A stretch of 64,000 nt of DNA. Source: Metabacillus bambusae. Its GTDB lineage: Bacteria; Bacillota; Bacilli; Bacillales; Bacillaceae. Each line of letters begins with the position of its first letter. Position 1 is the stretch's first letter. The stretch lies in the NCBI RefSeq assembly GCF_017497975.1, contig NZ_JAGDEL010000012.1, forward strand, positions 103,870-167,869, written 5' to 3'. Made by a program: the position numbers and the translations under genes. The notes under the pieces are model-generated. The model was not told the DNA's origin and did not search any database. It worked only from the letters and a program-made list of their open reading frames with translations. This document shows positions 1-9,168 of the stretch, in pieces.

Positions 1-242
1 TTAAAGAGGAACTCCCACAGCTGCTTACCTATCAATTACAAGAAGTGGGGCATTTAGGCCCTTGGGGAACAATTATTGTTGTTCATAATAACCATCTCTA
101 TCAAACATTTACGCTTTCTTTAACAAAGGGAGATTGGCAAATTGTCGTGGATCCTGAAAAAATCTCTTTGGATGAGCCAATAAGAATAAAAAATGAGGCG
201 AAAATCAGTGAAATAGGAACGTATGTTTTCTGTAAAAACTAG
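1..242 (+). CDS. 3' end of probable type I pullulanase (partial)
   Basis: The reading frame is open from the first bases of the window, so this is the tail of a longer gene and the GTG at 45 is internal. About 80 residues are visible. They form a beta-rich domain (TIIVVHNNHLYQTFTLSL, then GDWQIVVDP) ending in YVFCKN. The pattern of W-x-I-V-V followed by a short strand and the stop resembles the C-terminal beta-sandwich of glycoside hydrolase 13 pullulanases. In B. subtilis amyX lies next to ytmP, which follows here. No catalytic part is visible, so the assignment rests on synteny and this weak fold pattern. Confidence 0.45.
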   Translation, partial: KEELPQLLTYQLQEVGHLGPWGTIIVVHNNHLYQTFTLSLTKGDWQIVVDPEKISLDEPIRIKNEAKISEIGTYVFCKN

Positions 243-292
243 GTTTTTCAGTTTTCCTTGACTAGTCTTATCATAAGGAGATAAAATTTAAT

Positions 293-345
293 AGGATGGC
301 TATTGTGCAATTATTCTATAATCACCAATAGCTATCCTTTTTATT
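293..345 (+). terminator. intrinsic terminator
   Basis: A 13-bp stem (293-305 with 326-338, AGGATGGCTATTG and its complement) is followed by a T-rich run. It ends the upstream partial gene. The 346-497 stretch after it holds no gene, only a short GCTTGCGCTTTT match (about 463-474) to the end of intergenic repeat family B. Confidence 0.8.
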
Positions 346-497
346 TCAAAATGAAGATTATTGAAGACGAAGTAAATAATACATCTAGATTTGGTCTTTA
401 GCTCAAGCGAACTATTCTTAGAATATGATTTCTAGTAGGAAGAGTACGAAATAACATCGAGCTTGCGCTTTTCTAAATACTTTTATGAAATGTTGGG

Positions 498-1310
498 TTG
501 AAATTGAAGGTGAACTGGTTGGAACAAGTATTAGGTAGTGAGTGGAAAATTACTCCCGCTGGAGGAGCAACAGGTGATGCTTATTTTGCAAAACGTGATG
601 GACAGGAGCTTTTTTTAAAGCGCAATAGTTCACCATTTTTAGCTGTGCTTTCTGCAGAAGGAATCGTTCCAAAGCTAGTTTGGACAAAGAGAATGGAGAA
701 TGGTGATGTAATCACTGCTCAACATCGGTTGATAGGTCGTGAGTTAAAACCAATCGACATGAATGGTTCAAATGTTGCTGAGCTCTTGCAAAAAATTCAT
801 CACTCTAAAGAACTATTAGATATGTTAAAACGATTAGGAAAGCAACCGCTCACTCCTAACTCCATAATTGAAGATATACAGCAAGCAGTTGCTTTTGAAA
901 AATTAGAGCAACCAGAAATAATTCAGGCAATTGAATTGCTAGTTCGTCAACTTCCAGATGTTCAATGTGACGAACAAGTTGTTTGTCATTGTGATGTCAA
1001 TCATAATAATTGGCTTTTATCAGAAACCGATCAGTTATATTTAATTGACTGGGATGGGGCAATGATTGCAGATCCTGCTATTGATATTGGAATTCTTTTA
1101 TATTGGTACATAGATGAAGCAGACTGGAAAGAGTGGCTTGCATCATATGGCTTGGAGCTTAATGAGCGTTTGAAAACAAGAATCTACTGGTATGTGCTAC
1201 TACAGGCGTTAACTTCGTTTTTATGGTACCATGCAAAAGATAATGAAAAAGAAAAGCAGAACTGGATAGATCACATTAGAATGATACGAATCAAAATGAA
1301 CGGAAATTAA
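498..1310 (+). CDS. ytmP: CcrZ/YtmP-like kinase of the aminoglycoside/choline phosphotransferase fold
   Basis: This 270-aa cytoplasmic protein has the APH/choline-kinase fold. K41 (LFLKRN) is the likely ATP-binding lysine. The catalytic loop is VCHCDVNHNNW at 162-172 (Brenner motif, D166 and N171) and LIDWDGA (D184/D186) is the metal-binding segment. Homologues next to trmB across Firmicutes are CcrZ, a cell-cycle regulator described in pneumococcus that couples division to DnaA-driven initiation and that acts as a small-molecule kinase. The start is uncertain: TTG 498 has no clear RBS, and GTG 510 would give a protein starting VNWLEQ. It converges with ytzH, overlapping by 4 bp. Confidence 0.85.
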   Translation: MKLKVNWLEQVLGSEWKITPAGGATGDAYFAKRDGQELFLKRNSSPFLAVLSAEGIVPKLVWTKRMENGDVITAQHRLIGRELKPIDMNGSNVAELLQKIHHSKELLDMLKRLGKQPLTPNSIIEDIQQAVAFEKLEQPEIIQAIELLVRQLPDVQCDEQVVCHCDVNHNNWLLSETDQLYLIDWDGAMIADPAIDIGILLYWYIDEADWKEWLASYGLELNERLKTRIYWYVLLQALTSFLWYHAKDNEKEKQNWIDHIRMIRIKMNGN

Positions 1311-1585
1311 GAAAAGGTGTCAATATCTTGAATCCATTGTGATAATTGATCCTGATGCGACTCAATATGTTGATCGAGAGAAGTTGAATTCTTTCCAGAT
1401 TGGCTGTAGAAATAAATGTCCTCGAGTACACCTTTTGCATTTTGGCCTGTGCTTGAGTTAGCCATTAATGATTTAATTACTCTTTCAAGCTGTTCACACT
1501 CTGCTACTGTTCCACAGCATTCACTTTGATGTTCTGATAAGATATCTTTTAGTAAACTTACCTGATCGTGATATTGGATTGGCAA
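1307..1585 (-). CDS. ytzH: YtzH-like protein
   Basis: A short cytoplasmic protein (92 aa from TTG 1585) of the YtzH family, found between ytmP and trmB in Bacillus. The conserved core CCGTVAECEQLERVIKSLM and the end HQDQLSQWIQDID match the family pattern. A GTG at 1594 is also in frame but sits against the AAAGGA ribosome site; TTG 1585 is about 10 nt from it and gives the family's usual N-terminus (MPIQYHDQ). Function unknown. It lies tail to tail with the kinase gene. Confidence 0.85.
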   Translation of the reverse strand: MPIQYHDQVSLLKDILSEHQSECCGTVAECEQLERVIKSLMANSSTGQNAKGVLEDIYFYSQSGKNSTSLDQHIESHQDQLSQWIQDIDTFS

Positions 1586-1969
1586 ATTAAACACATCCTT
1601 TCATTGAGTGAAACTTCCTTTAGTGGTTTTTTACATCCCCCACTGTTGGTTAACAAGATAGGTAGTTATCCCTCACCTATTTCTTTGCTTCTCTTGAATC
1701 TCGCGCTATGAGGTTTTACTTCCCGTAAAGATTGGGATAAATCATATAAATATAACTTGTCATTAATAAAGCGGAATTATACGAAAGTAAATACATAGAG
1801 TAGTCAATAAACATAAAAAGACTGACAAGAGTAAAAGTCAGTCTTTTTGTGAGGATGAAAGTTAGAAATTTTTGACTATCTAACCATCTAGCTTTTTCTA
1901 ATAAGTATTGCATGCATGCTTATTTCATGTTATCTTTTAGAGCGAAATTAATTCAATTGAGGTGTCTTC
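1586..1969. other. intergenic region ytzH-trmB
   Basis: About 380 nt between divergent ytzH and trmB. It contains a perfect inverted repeat at 1815-1847 (AAAAAGACTGAC and its complement, with T-runs on both sides) that could terminate transcription in either direction. A 65-codon minus-strand frame across it is judged spurious. trmB's RBS (GAGGTG) lies just before 1970. Confidence 0.6.
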
Positions 1970-2620
1970 ATGCGTGTACGTCATAAACCTTGGGCAAGTG
2001 ATTTTATTGCCGAGCATTCACAATATGCAATCGCAAATCCTGAACAATATAAAGGAAAATGGAACGAAGTATTTGGAAATAATAATCCAATTCATATAGA
2101 AGTGGGTACAGGTAAGGGGCAATTTCTAACAGGAATGTCTGTGCAAAATCCTGATATTAATTATATTGGTATCGAGCTTTTTGATAGTGTTATTGTTACA
2201 GCTCTTCAAAAGGTTGTGGATTTAGAACTACCTAATATGAAGTTACTAAACGTTAATGCAAAAGATTTGGCAGAGTACTTTGATGAAAATGAAATCGATC
2301 GAGTGTATTTAAACTTTTCAGATCCTTGGCCGAAACCGCGTCATAGTAAAAGACGCCTTACGTTTAAAAGCTTTTTAGCCCTATATGAGAAAATCCTTGT
2401 AAAGGGTGGAGAAATCCATTTTAAAACAGATAATCAAGGTCTATTTGAATTTTCATTAATAAGCTTTTCAGAATATGGCTTACAGCTCAAATTTTTAAGT
2501 CTTGACCTTCATAATAGTGATTTCGAAGGAAATATTATGACAGAATACGAAGAAAAATTTTCTGAAAAAGGTCAGCGTATATATCGCGTTGAAGCTAAAT
2601 ATATGAATGAAATAAAATAA
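1970..2620 (+). CDS. trmB: tRNA (guanine-N7-)-methyltransferase TrmB
   Basis: This 216-aa enzyme transfers methyl from SAM to N7 of G46 in tRNA variable loops. The SAM-binding loop EVGTGKGQF is at 44-52 and the family signature [16 protein letters not shown] at 115-130, with the catalytic-site D and R/H residues. Length is normal for the family (B. subtilis YtmQ, about 213 aa). The start has GAGGTG about 6 nt upstream. A strong terminator follows directly, so it is probably monocistronic. Confidence 0.96.
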   Translation: MRVRHKPWASDFIAEHSQYAIANPEQYKGKWNEVFGNNNPIHIEVGTGKGQFLTGMSVQNPDINYIGIELFDSVIVTALQKVVDLELPNMKLLNVNAKDLAEYFDENEIDRVYLNFSDPWPKPRHSKRRLTFKSFLALYEKILVKGGEIHFKTDNQGLFEFSLISFSEYGLQLKFLSLDLHNSDFEGNIMTEYEEKFSEKGQRIYRVEAKYMNEIK

Positions 2621-2625
2621 ATGTA

Positions 2626-2663
2626 AAAAGGAAATGATGCAAATGTCATTTCCTTTTTTTTTT
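2626..2663 (+). terminator. intrinsic terminator of trmB
   Basis: Stem AAAGGAAATGA (2628-2638) pairs with TCATTTCCTTT (2646-2656), followed by a run of about ten T. Confidence 0.9.
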
Positions 2664-2728
2664 GAATCCTTCTCTATTGTCATAACAGATTACTCGTATG
2701 TTAAGATAATATTAGGGGAGGGAAAGAA

Positions 2729-3575
2729 ATGGAAACACTTCAAATAGGTCAAACTAAGATAACTTGGTTAAATGGTGGGGTCACATATCTTGACGGAGGA
2801 GCAATGTTTGGCGTTGTTCCAAGACCGCTTTGGTCGAAAAAATATCCTGTTAACGAATTAAATCAAATTGAGTTACGAACAGATCCATTGCTTATTCAAA
2901 AAAAATGGCGAGAACATTCTCTTAGAAACAGGTATAGGATCTGGTAAGCTAAATGAAAAACAACTAAGAAATTATGGTGTCAAAGAAGAATCAGCAGTTG
3001 AGCAATCATTGCGAGAGCTCGGGCTTACACCTGAAGATATTCATATTGTTTTAATGACACATATGCATTTTGATCATGCTTGTGGGTTAACAAAATGGAA
3101 AAATAACCAGTTAACCACTGTTTTTCCTAACGCGAAAATTATTACTACTCTAATTGAGTGGGAAGAAATGCAACAACCTAATATTCGCTCGCGAAATACA
3201 TATTGGAAAGAAAATTGGGAAGCAATTAAGGAACAAGTCTCAACATTCGAAACATCAATTACAATTACTGATGGTCTAGAAATGTACCATACAGGAGGCC
3301 ATAGTAAAGGGCACAGTGTAGTGATTTTACAAGATGGTGGAGAAACGGTTGTTCATATGGCAGATTTAATGCCTACACATGCACATAAGAATCCATTATG
3401 GGTATTAGCTTATGATGATTATCCAATGACCTCGATTGAGAATAAGCAGAAATGGCTAAAGTTTGGCGAGTCACATAACGCATGGTTTACTTTCTATCAT
3501 GATGCATACTACCGAGGAATAAAATGGAATGATCAAGGTGATATTGTAGAAAAGATTGAACGAAAAAGAAATTAA
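2729..3575 (+). pseudogene. ytnP: YtnP-like metallo-beta-lactamase-fold lactonase, frameshifted in an A8 tract
   Basis: Two overlapping frames together match one YtnP protein of about 282 aa. The first (from ATG 2729, RBS GGGAGGG) carries the N-terminus through RTDPLLIQ, then runs into aberrant sequence. The second frame resumes with [14 protein letters not shown] and continues to 3575. The change of frame falls at the A8 homopolymer 2898-2905: with seven A the reading becomes [13 protein letters not shown], in family register. The zinc motif [10 protein letters not shown] (HxHxDH) and later histidines are intact. YtnP in Bacillus is an N-acyl-homoserine-lactone-type lactonase implicated in quorum quenching. 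The defect could be a real mutation, a sequencing error, or a site of transcriptional slippage. Confidence 0.85.
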
Positions 3576-3629
3576 TTATTGGTATATATAGTAGGGAGGG
3601 GCACAAGGTAGATGGGGGCCCCTAATACT

Positions 3630-3941
3630 TTATGCAATTTGTTCTACATGGACAATCGTACCTGTTTTAGCATCTACAAACGCTTCATATTGCTCGAGAT
3701 GATCATTGACAGTACGAGAAACACCAGTTTTGAAAACTTCATAAGTTACATGGCCATTTGAAAAGGTTTCAGGGACGGAATAAATCCACGAACCATCGAT
3801 AGGACCTTTTTCCTTAAAAGCTTTTTTTACAAGTTCTAATGCTTTATCGGACGATATTGACTTTAATATTATTTGGTCTTTTAGAAGGTATGTCGTTGCA
3901 ATTCCAATTCCTAAGCCAAGTAAAAAATATTTACCTTTCAT
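3630..3941 (-). CDS. ytzB: YtzB-like membrane-anchored PepSY-type protein
   Basis: A small secreted or anchored protein of about 103 aa. A hydrophobic N-terminal segment (YFLLGLGIGIATTYLL) is followed by a PepSY-like domain ending in YEAFVDAKTGTIVHVEQIA, the typical last strand of PepSY repeats. The start is ATG 3941, 5-6 nt after AGGGGTGA; a GTG nine bases upstream is in frame but overlaps the RBS. PepSY domains are thought to act as chaperones or inhibitors at the cell surface. Its place between ytnP and ytoP matches B. subtilis. Confidence 0.8.
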   Translation of the reverse strand: MKGKYFLLGLGIGIATTYLLKDQIILKSISSDKALELVKKAFKEKGPIDGSWIYSVPETFSNGHVTYEVFKTGVSRTVNDHLEQYEAFVDAKTGTIVHVEQIA

Positions 3942-4015
3942 ATTCGTCACCCCTAATTCGTGTATTTCATTACGCTTGAACCTTTTTAGTATATATAATT
4001 ACGATTTTAGATTAT

Positions 4016-4196
4016 GGCACTGTTAAACTTGGTTGTTAATTTGCGCTGCAGGCGTTCGTTTTCCGCGGGCGGTCCGGGAGCCTCCTCGGTGCTTTGCACC
4101 TGCGAGGTCTCTCTTGGACTCGCACTCCCGCAGGAGTCTCACGTATACGTTCCAATCAACAATGTGCTAAAATCTACAGTTAGCTTTAACAGAGCC
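4016..4196. repeat. intergenic repeat family A, copy 1
   Basis: A GC-rich element in an AT-rich gap between ytzB and ytoP. Its ends are imperfect inverted repeats: GGCACTGTTAAA at 4016-4027 and TTTAACAGAGCC at 4185-4196 (11 of 12 match when inverted). The interior has the block TTTCCGCGGGCGG...GAGCCTCCTCGG...CTCCCGCAGGAGTCTC shared with other copies at 8727, 16365 and partly 6975 and 21265. An open frame across it is a by-product. There is no transposase, so it looks like a MITE-like or structured intergenic repeat. Confidence 0.75.
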
Positions 4197-4311
4197 TAGT
4201 TTATAAAAATCATTATAGCATGTTAATTAGCATTATTAAGTGAAGTTATTTCAATACATATTACGTAACAATAAGAAAAAGACGCAATCTGCGCTGAAAT
4301 GAGGGTATAGA

Positions 4312-5385
4312 ATGAAAAAAGAAACCTTACAATTATTTAAGACATTAACAGAACTTCCAGGTGCATCTGGAAATGAGCATCAAGTAAGAGCATTTATGAA
4401 AAATGAGCTTGAGCCATTGTCTGATGAAATAGTTCAAGATAAATTAGGTAGTATTTTCGGTGTTAGACATGGAAAGCCAGATGAACCAACAATTATGGTT
4501 GCAGGGCATATGGATGAAGTTGGTTTTATGGTTACTGCGATTACGGATAATGGGATGCTCCGTTTTCAGCCGCTTGGTGGCTGGTGGAGTCAAGTGCTGC
4601 TTGCACAAAGAGTAGAAATTATTACAGACAATGGGCCAATCATTGGTGTAATTGGTTCAATTCCACCACATTTATTAAATGAATCACAACGATCAAAGCC
4701 AATGGAAATAAGTAATATGTTAATTGATATCGGTGCAGACAGCAAGGATGATGCAAAACAAATTGGGATCAAGCCTGGTCAACAAATTGTTCCGATCTGT
4801 CCGTTCACACCAATGGCGAATCCGAAGAAAATTCTTGCAAAGGCATGGGATAACCGCTACGGATGTGGACTTGCAATTGAATTACTAAAGGAACTAAAAG
4901 ATGAAACACTTCCACACACACTTTATTCTGGAGCGACTGTTCAAGAGGAAGTAGGCCTACGTGGAGCCCAGACAGCAGCTACAATGATTAATCCTGATCT
5001 TTTCTTTGCATTAGATGCTGGTCCTGCAAATGATATGAGTGGAGATAAGAAAGTGTTCGGACAACTTGGTAAGGGAGCTGTTTTAAGAATTTATGACCGT
5101 TCCATGGTTACACATCGTGGTATGAGAGAGTTTATTCTTGATATGGCAGAAACACATGATATCCCATATCAATATTTCGTATCTCAAGGTGGCACAGATG
5201 CAGGGCGTGTCCATGTTTCAAATCAAGGTGTACCATCAGCTGTAATTGGAGTATGCTCACGCTATATTCATACATCTGGATCGATCATGCATGTAGATGA
5301 TTATGCAGCTGCAAAGGAACTTCTTGTGCGTCTCGTTAAGTCCTGTGATGCTACAACAGTTCAAACCATTAAAAGTAATTCGTAA
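4312..5385 (+). CDS. ytoP: M42-family metallo-aminopeptidase YtoP
   Basis: 357-aa cytoplasmic enzyme of peptidase family M42 (TET-type glutamyl/leucyl aminopeptidase, historically mis-called endoglucanase). Two-metal ligands are visible: H66 and D68 in AGHMDEVG, D180 in AWDNRYG, E212-E213 in [11 protein letters not shown]235 in LDAG and a C-terminal H in [10 protein letters not shown]. Length and motifs are complete. It likely trims peptides released by proteases. A DUF84 gene follows 20 nt later, probably in the same transcript. Confidence 0.92.
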   Translation: MKKETLQLFKTLTELPGASGNEHQVRAFMKNELEPLSDEIVQDKLGSIFGVRHGKPDEPTIMVAGHMDEVGFMVTAITDNGMLRFQPLGGWWSQVLLAQRVEIITDNGPIIGVIGSIPPHLLNESQRSKPMEISNMLIDIGADSKDDAKQIGIKPGQQIVPICPFTPMANPKKILAKAWDNRYGCGLAIELLKELKDETLPHTLYSGATVQEEVGLRGAQTAATMINPDLFFALDAGPANDMSGDKKVFGQLGKGAVLRIYDRSMVTHRGMREFILDMAETHDIPYQYFVSQGGTDAGRVHVSNQGVPSAVIGVCSRYIHTSGSIMHVDDYAAAKELLVRLVKSCDATTVQTIKSNS

Positions 5386-5405
5386 ATAGAGTAAGGAGAA
5401 TGAAC

Positions 5406-5927
5406 GTGATTATCGCAATTGGAACGAAGAATCCAACAAAAGTTAATGCAGTTAAAGCTGCTTTTTCCTCACTTTTACCAGGAGAATTTATCTCAATAAA
5501 TGTACCTTCTAATGTTTCAGCACAGCCTTTGACAGACAATGAGACAATGACTGGGGCAATAAATCGTGCAAAGAATGCACTTAAAGAAGCGGATGGTCAA
5601 ATTGGTGTTGGATTAGAGGGCGGCGTTGTAAAATCAGAGCTTGGCTATTTTTTATGTAACTGGGGAGCGATTGTTGACGAGCATATGCAACCAATCGTAG
5701 CTGGTGGATCGAGGATTGTTATTCCTGAAGAAGTAGGAGCACAGGTTTTTAGTGGATTGGAATTAGGAGATGTTATGGATCACTATGTCGAAAAACATAA
5801 TGTTCGCCAAAATGAAGGGGCAATTGGAATTTTTACAAATGGTTGTGTCAATAGAACGGAAATGTTTACACAGCTAGCAAAACTTTTAGTTGGTCAATAC
5901 TTATATAAAACCTCTAAGGCTTACTAA
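5406..5927 (+). CDS. DUF84/YjjX-type inosine/xanthosine triphosphatase
   Basis: A protein of about 173 aa of the DUF84/YjjX family, which hydrolyses non-canonical purine triphosphates (ITP, XTP). Visible motifs are GTKNPTKVNAV near the N-terminus (substrate loop, like the ITPase S/T-x-N-x-x-K motif) and GLEGGV in the middle. GTG 5406 is preferred: AAGGAG (5393-5398) lies 7 nt before it, whereas the in-frame ATG 5400 is only 1 nt from that RBS. It follows ytoP closely and ends at a strong terminator. Confidence 0.82.
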   Translation: MIIAIGTKNPTKVNAVKAAFSSLLPGEFISINVPSNVSAQPLTDNETMTGAINRAKNALKEADGQIGVGLEGGVVKSELGYFLCNWGAIVDEHMQPIVAGGSRIVIPEEVGAQVFSGLELGDVMDHYVEKHNVRQNEGAIGIFTNGCVNRTEMFTQLAKLLVGQYLYKTSKAY

Positions 5928-5938
5928 AGCCAACAAAA

Positions 5939-5970
5939 ATAAAAAGCGACCCTTTAGTCGCTTTTTATCG
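5939..5970 (+). terminator. intrinsic terminator after the DUF84 gene
   Basis: AAAAAGCGAC and GTCGCTTTTT form a stem with a short loop (CCTTTA) and a T-run. Repeat family B copy 1 begins immediately after it. Confidence 0.85.
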
Positions 5971-6142
5971 TCTAGGAAATTATAAAATTCTTGTACTGTG
6001 GATAAGCGCTTGGCATCCAGCTCCAGCGCCTAGCCCCTCGAGGTCATAAGCCACTTAAGAATTGAAGGTAAAGAACACCTTCTATTCTTAAGCGTCTTAT
6101 TTGCCCGAGGCTGATCAAGGCGCTTGCGCTTTTGTTCTTTTT
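5968..6142. repeat. intergenic repeat family B, copy 1
   Basis: About 170 nt closely related to 24339-24508. Conserved blocks are CAGCTCCAGCGCCTAG at 6018 and, at the other end, CCCGAGGCTGATCAAGGCGC followed by TTGCGCTTTTG. A hairpin at 6054-6092 has a TTAAGAAT/ATTCTTAA lower stem and GAAGGT/ACCTTC upper stem. AGCGCCT and AGGCGCT near the ends can pair to close the whole element. The 6143-6415 stretch after it holds no gene other than the promoter region of the next one. Confidence 0.75.
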
Positions 6143-6415
6143 CCACTAAATTTGAAAGGACATCAATAGCTTGTTGGATATTTTAAAACCGTAACATTAG
6201 CTTTATTTGACAGTTCTATCCCGCCAATTAGTATGTATTTCTCCAGCTAAGTAAATAATGAATTCCATAATATCCCTTAATATCAGTATTCTTCAATTTC
6301 AACATATTTTTCACTCGGTAAAATGTGTAAAAAAACTACTTTTACTTGTCAATTGAAAAAAATTAGGGGTATTATTAAATGAGTTCTATTTACCTAGTAT
6401 ATTTGGGGGATTGAT

Positions 6416-6919
6416 ATGAAGCAATTAACTCTAGTGTTAAGTCTTTTACTAACTATTTTATTAATGGGCTGTACAATTTCAGATGAAGAATTAACGAAAA
6501 CCACAATAGATAATACCAAGCAGGCATTCGAAGACACTCCAAAGGATTCAAATGAACAAACAAAGCTCTTTTCATATTATTTACCTGAAGAATTTACTAT
6601 AAAAGAAACGAAGATGTATAATGTATTGCTCGAAAAAGGAAGTAAGAGCTATTTATTATTTGTAAATGAAAACGAGGAAGCTAATAGTAAAGTTTCATAT
6701 GACACATTAGTAGAAAAATATGAGAAACCTTTTATTTCTGAAACGTTTGAAGATAAAGAGAGATTCGGCTATCTATTTGTCAATACTCTTGAAAAAAACA
6801 CCTATGAAGTTACAGTTGGAATCGGTGGAACAAAGTTAACGACTGAAGCAAAAATAAATGATGTTTCAGATGCTGCGAAAAATATGATGGATATTGTAAA
6901 ATCAGTTCATAAAAAATGA
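6416..6919 (+). CDS. small lipoprotein of unknown function
   Basis: 167 aa. N-terminal signal peptide (MKQLTLVLSLLLTILLMGC) with lipobox L-M-G-C, so C19 should be diacylated and the protein held on the outer face of the membrane. The mature part is mixed alpha/beta with no recognised motif; it resembles small Bacillus lipoproteins kept near ytpP but I cannot name a family. RBS GGGGGA lies upstream of ATG 6416. It stands alone between two intergenic repeats and ends at a terminator. Confidence 0.75.
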   Translation: MKQLTLVLSLLLTILLMGCTISDEELTKTTIDNTKQAFEDTPKDSNEQTKLFSYYLPEEFTIKETKMYNVLLEKGSKSYLLFVNENEEANSKVSYDTLVEKYEKPFISETFEDKERFGYLFVNTLEKNTYEVTVGIGGTKLTTEAKINDVSDAAKNMMDIVKSVHKK

Positions 6920-6924
6920 CTGTT

Positions 6925-6970
6925 CAAGAGGCAAAAATAGGGTCAGACCCTTTTTAGGCCTCTTTTTTTC
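6925..6970 (+). terminator. nested hairpin terminator of the lipoprotein gene
   Basis: Outer stem AAGAGGC/GCCTCTT encloses an inner AGGGTC/GACCCT hairpin and is followed by a run of T. Confidence 0.8.
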
Positions 6971-6974
6971 TATA

Positions 6975-7149
6975 GGCTCTGTTAAATCTTATTGTTGTTT
7001 TTATATTAGGGAAAGGAAAGCTTGCTCCCTTTCCGTGGACTAAATGCCTAGACTCCTCGGTTGTTCCTCACTGCGGGGTTTAGTAGCAAGTACTCCCTCA
7101 GGAGTGTCGCAGATTTCCCTCATTTATCAACAATTTGTTTAACAAAGTC
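6975..7149. repeat. intergenic repeat family A, diverged copy 2
   Basis: Begins with GGCTCTGTTAAA (6975-6986), the same end sequence as copy 1, and closes with TTTAACAAAGTC (7138-7149), 10 of 12 matching the inverted end. The interior is diverged but keeps a GACTCCTCGG block and CTCCCTCAGGAGTGTC. This supports a defined element with terminal inverted repeats. Confidence 0.6.
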
Positions 7150-7265
7150 TTTCTAAAAGTAGTATTATTATAGTCATTGTAAGGTGGCTAAGTGGAAACG
7201 TAAGAGGGAATCATATAAACTATAGATGGACTAAACAGAGTTTAATTAAGATGGAGGAAATTGAA

Positions 7266-7580
7266 ATGAAAAAACTAACTTCAGTGGAAGAATATAAACA
7301 ACTAATTCAAAGTGACAATGTTATTTTTATGTTCTCAGCAGATTGGTGTCCAGATTGTCGCGTAATCGAACCTATCTTACCTGATATCGAAAAAGAAAAT
7401 AGCTCATATACATTTTATTATGTCGATCGTGATGAATACATAGATTTATGTGTAGAATTAAATGTATTCGGAATCCCAAGCTTTGTTGCATTCCACCAAG
7501 GGAAAGAAGTTGGACGATTTGTAAGTAAGGATCGTAAAACACAAGAACAAATTCAAGATTTTATTAACAGCCTTACATAG
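7266..7580 (+). CDS. ytpP: thioredoxin-like protein YtpP
   Basis: 104-aa thioredoxin-fold protein with the redox motif W27-C28-P29-D30-C31 and the cis-proline loop FGIPSFVAF. ATG 7266 is chosen because the GGAGGA ribosome site (7253-7258) lies 7 nt before it and overlaps the alternative ATG 7251. YtpP-type proteins are thioredoxin-like disulfide reductases linked to bacilliredoxin/bacillithiol metabolism in Bacillus. It is upstream of ytpQ as in B. subtilis, with 178 nt between them. Confidence 0.9.
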   Translation: MKKLTSVEEYKQLIQSDNVIFMFSADWCPDCRVIEPILPDIEKENSSYTFYYVDRDEYIDLCVELNVFGIPSFVAFHQGKEVGRFVSKDRKTQEQIQDFINSLT

Positions 7581-7758
7581 TACATATAACGAATTCGCAT
7601 CACTTTAAGGAACACAAAAACGATTGTGAGTGATAGCTTGTTATTGTGCAAAATTATGGACTAAATTTGGTTGGAAATCGATTTTGGACATGAAAACGAG
7701 TTAAAGAGGGTTCCATCCTCTTTCCTTCATAGAATTTAGTCGAGAGGAGGAACTATGA

Positions 7759-8562
7759 ATGAAAATGACTTCGAGAAAATTAGTAGAAATCCTAAAAGAA
7801 AAGCTTACAAAACCACAATGGCAATTTGAATTTGATCGAAAGAAGGATTCTCTAAGAATTGAAGATTCCACAACAAACAAAGGTGTAACACTATCTCTTC
7901 CGGGAATAATTGCAAAATGGGAAACATCAAAAGAAAAAGCAATTGATGAAGTTGTCTATTATGTTAAAGAAGCTTTAATCGTTATGAACGAAAAACAAGA
8001 GCTTACAGGAAAGGAAAAATCTATATTTCCAGTGATTCGCTCTACTTCTTTCCCTACCGAGAGCAATGATGGAATTCCGCTTTGCTTCAGTGAGCATACA
8101 GCAGAAACAAGAATCTATTATGCACTAGATCTTGGAAATACGTATCGTTTGATTGATGAAAAAATGATGGAAAAAGAAAATTGGACAAGCGACCAATTAA
8201 AAGAAGTATCATCATTTAATATAAGATCCTTGAAGACAAGTGTAAAAGAAGACAATGTTGCAGGTAACATTTTTTATTTCTTAAACGCAAACGATGGCTA
8301 TGACGCAAGCAGAATATTGAATGAAAGTCTACTGCAATCATTTGAGGAAAAGGTTGAAGGTAAAATGGCTGTTGCTGTTCCACATCAAGACGTGTTAATA
8401 ATTGTCGATGTTCGCAATAATACAGGTTATGATATTCTGGCTCAATTAACAATGAGCTTTTTTGCAAGTGGTACAGTCCCTATTACAGCATTATCGTTTT
8501 TATATGAAAATAAAAAGCTTGAGCCCGTTTTTATTTTAGGGAAAAATAAACCACAAAAATAA
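7759..8562 (+). CDS. ytpQ: YtpQ, DUF1444 (UPF0354) protein
   Basis: 267-aa cytoplasmic protein of the DUF1444 family, function unknown. The N-terminus [16 protein letters not shown] and the later [10 protein letters not shown] segment are typical. The start ATG 7759 has GAGGAGG 8 nt upstream. In B. subtilis ytpR (a tRNA-binding-domain protein) follows; here the next 600 nt hold only a terminator and a repeat, so ytpR is not at this place. Confidence 0.9.
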   Translation: MKMTSRKLVEILKEKLTKPQWQFEFDRKKDSLRIEDSTTNKGVTLSLPGIIAKWETSKEKAIDEVVYYVKEALIVMNEKQELTGKEKSIFPVIRSTSFPTESNDGIPLCFSEHTAETRIYYALDLGNTYRLIDEKMMEKENWTSDQLKEVSSFNIRSLKTSVKEDNVAGNIFYFLNANDGYDASRILNESLLQSFEEKVEGKMAVAVPHQDVLIIVDVRNNTGYDILAQLTMSFFASGTVPITALSFLYENKKLEPVFILGKNKPQK

Positions 8563-8648
8563 ATACTAGATTAAATTTCCTAAAAAGGTTTGCACACCCA
8601 TAAATGGAATCTTCAAACCGAACAATCTAGAAGAAAAATAAAAGAAAT

Positions 8649-8718
8649 GAAAGAGGCGGCCGATATAGCTTCCATCGTGATGGAGGTTATTTTAATTATT
8701 GGTTATCCTCTTTTTTTC
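8649..8718 (+). terminator. branched terminator after ytpQ
   Basis: AAGAGG...CCTCTT pairs at the base. GGCCGAT can pair (with G-U) to ATTGGTT, and an inner hairpin CTTCCATC/GATGGAGG sits between them. A run of T follows. Confidence 0.65.
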
Positions 8719-8726
8719 TTTAATTT

Positions 8727-8950
8727 AGGCTGTTTTCGCAAACTTTGTTGATATTTACTAAGTAATGCGGTCTGGTTGATTGCAGCGAAAGATGCTCGCT
8801 TTCCGCGGGGCGGGCGGTGAGCCTCCTCGGCGTAAACGCCTGCATGAGTCTCACCTGTCCCGCTACTCCCGCAGGTGTCTCGCAATCCGTTCCAATCAAC
8901 TTGAATTAGTTTTTTGTTTTAAAAGCAACAATCTCTTAGAAAAGAGCCTT
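8727..8950. repeat. intergenic repeat family A, long copy 3
   Basis: About 220 nt nearly identical to 16365-16590. It starts AGGCTGTTTTCGCAAACTTT and ends CTCTTAGAAAAGAGCCTT, which are imperfect inverted ends. The core GCTTTCCGCGGGGCGGGCGG, then GAGCCTCCTCGGCG and CCCGCTACTCCCGCAGGTG is strongly GC-rich compared with the flanks. Open frames on both strands here are repeat artefacts. Bases 8951-9168 hold only the sftA upstream region. Confidence 0.8.
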
Positions 8951-9168
8951 AATTTATCTTTTGAAGTAAGGGGAATTTTTCAGTATCAATAAGTCTAGTA
9001 GATTTTACCCTTACCGATATAACGGAATTTTTACCTAAAACCTTCTTCCTACAGTTGGACCTTAAAAAGCATTTGTTTATCACAATGATTGAAGTTTATC
9101 TACAAATCTAGACATTTATTGATACAATAGAGTATAAGATATTTTGAAATGTTGAAAGAGTGATAAAG

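Noticed and set aside
1716..1913. 65-codon minus-strand ORF
   Set aside because: Spans a perfect bidirectional hairpin, has no good RBS and no family likeness.
8703..8992. ORFs on both strands, and similar ones at 4014-4199 and 16325-16568
   Set aside because: They are reading frames through family A repeats; the peptides repeat because the DNA repeats.
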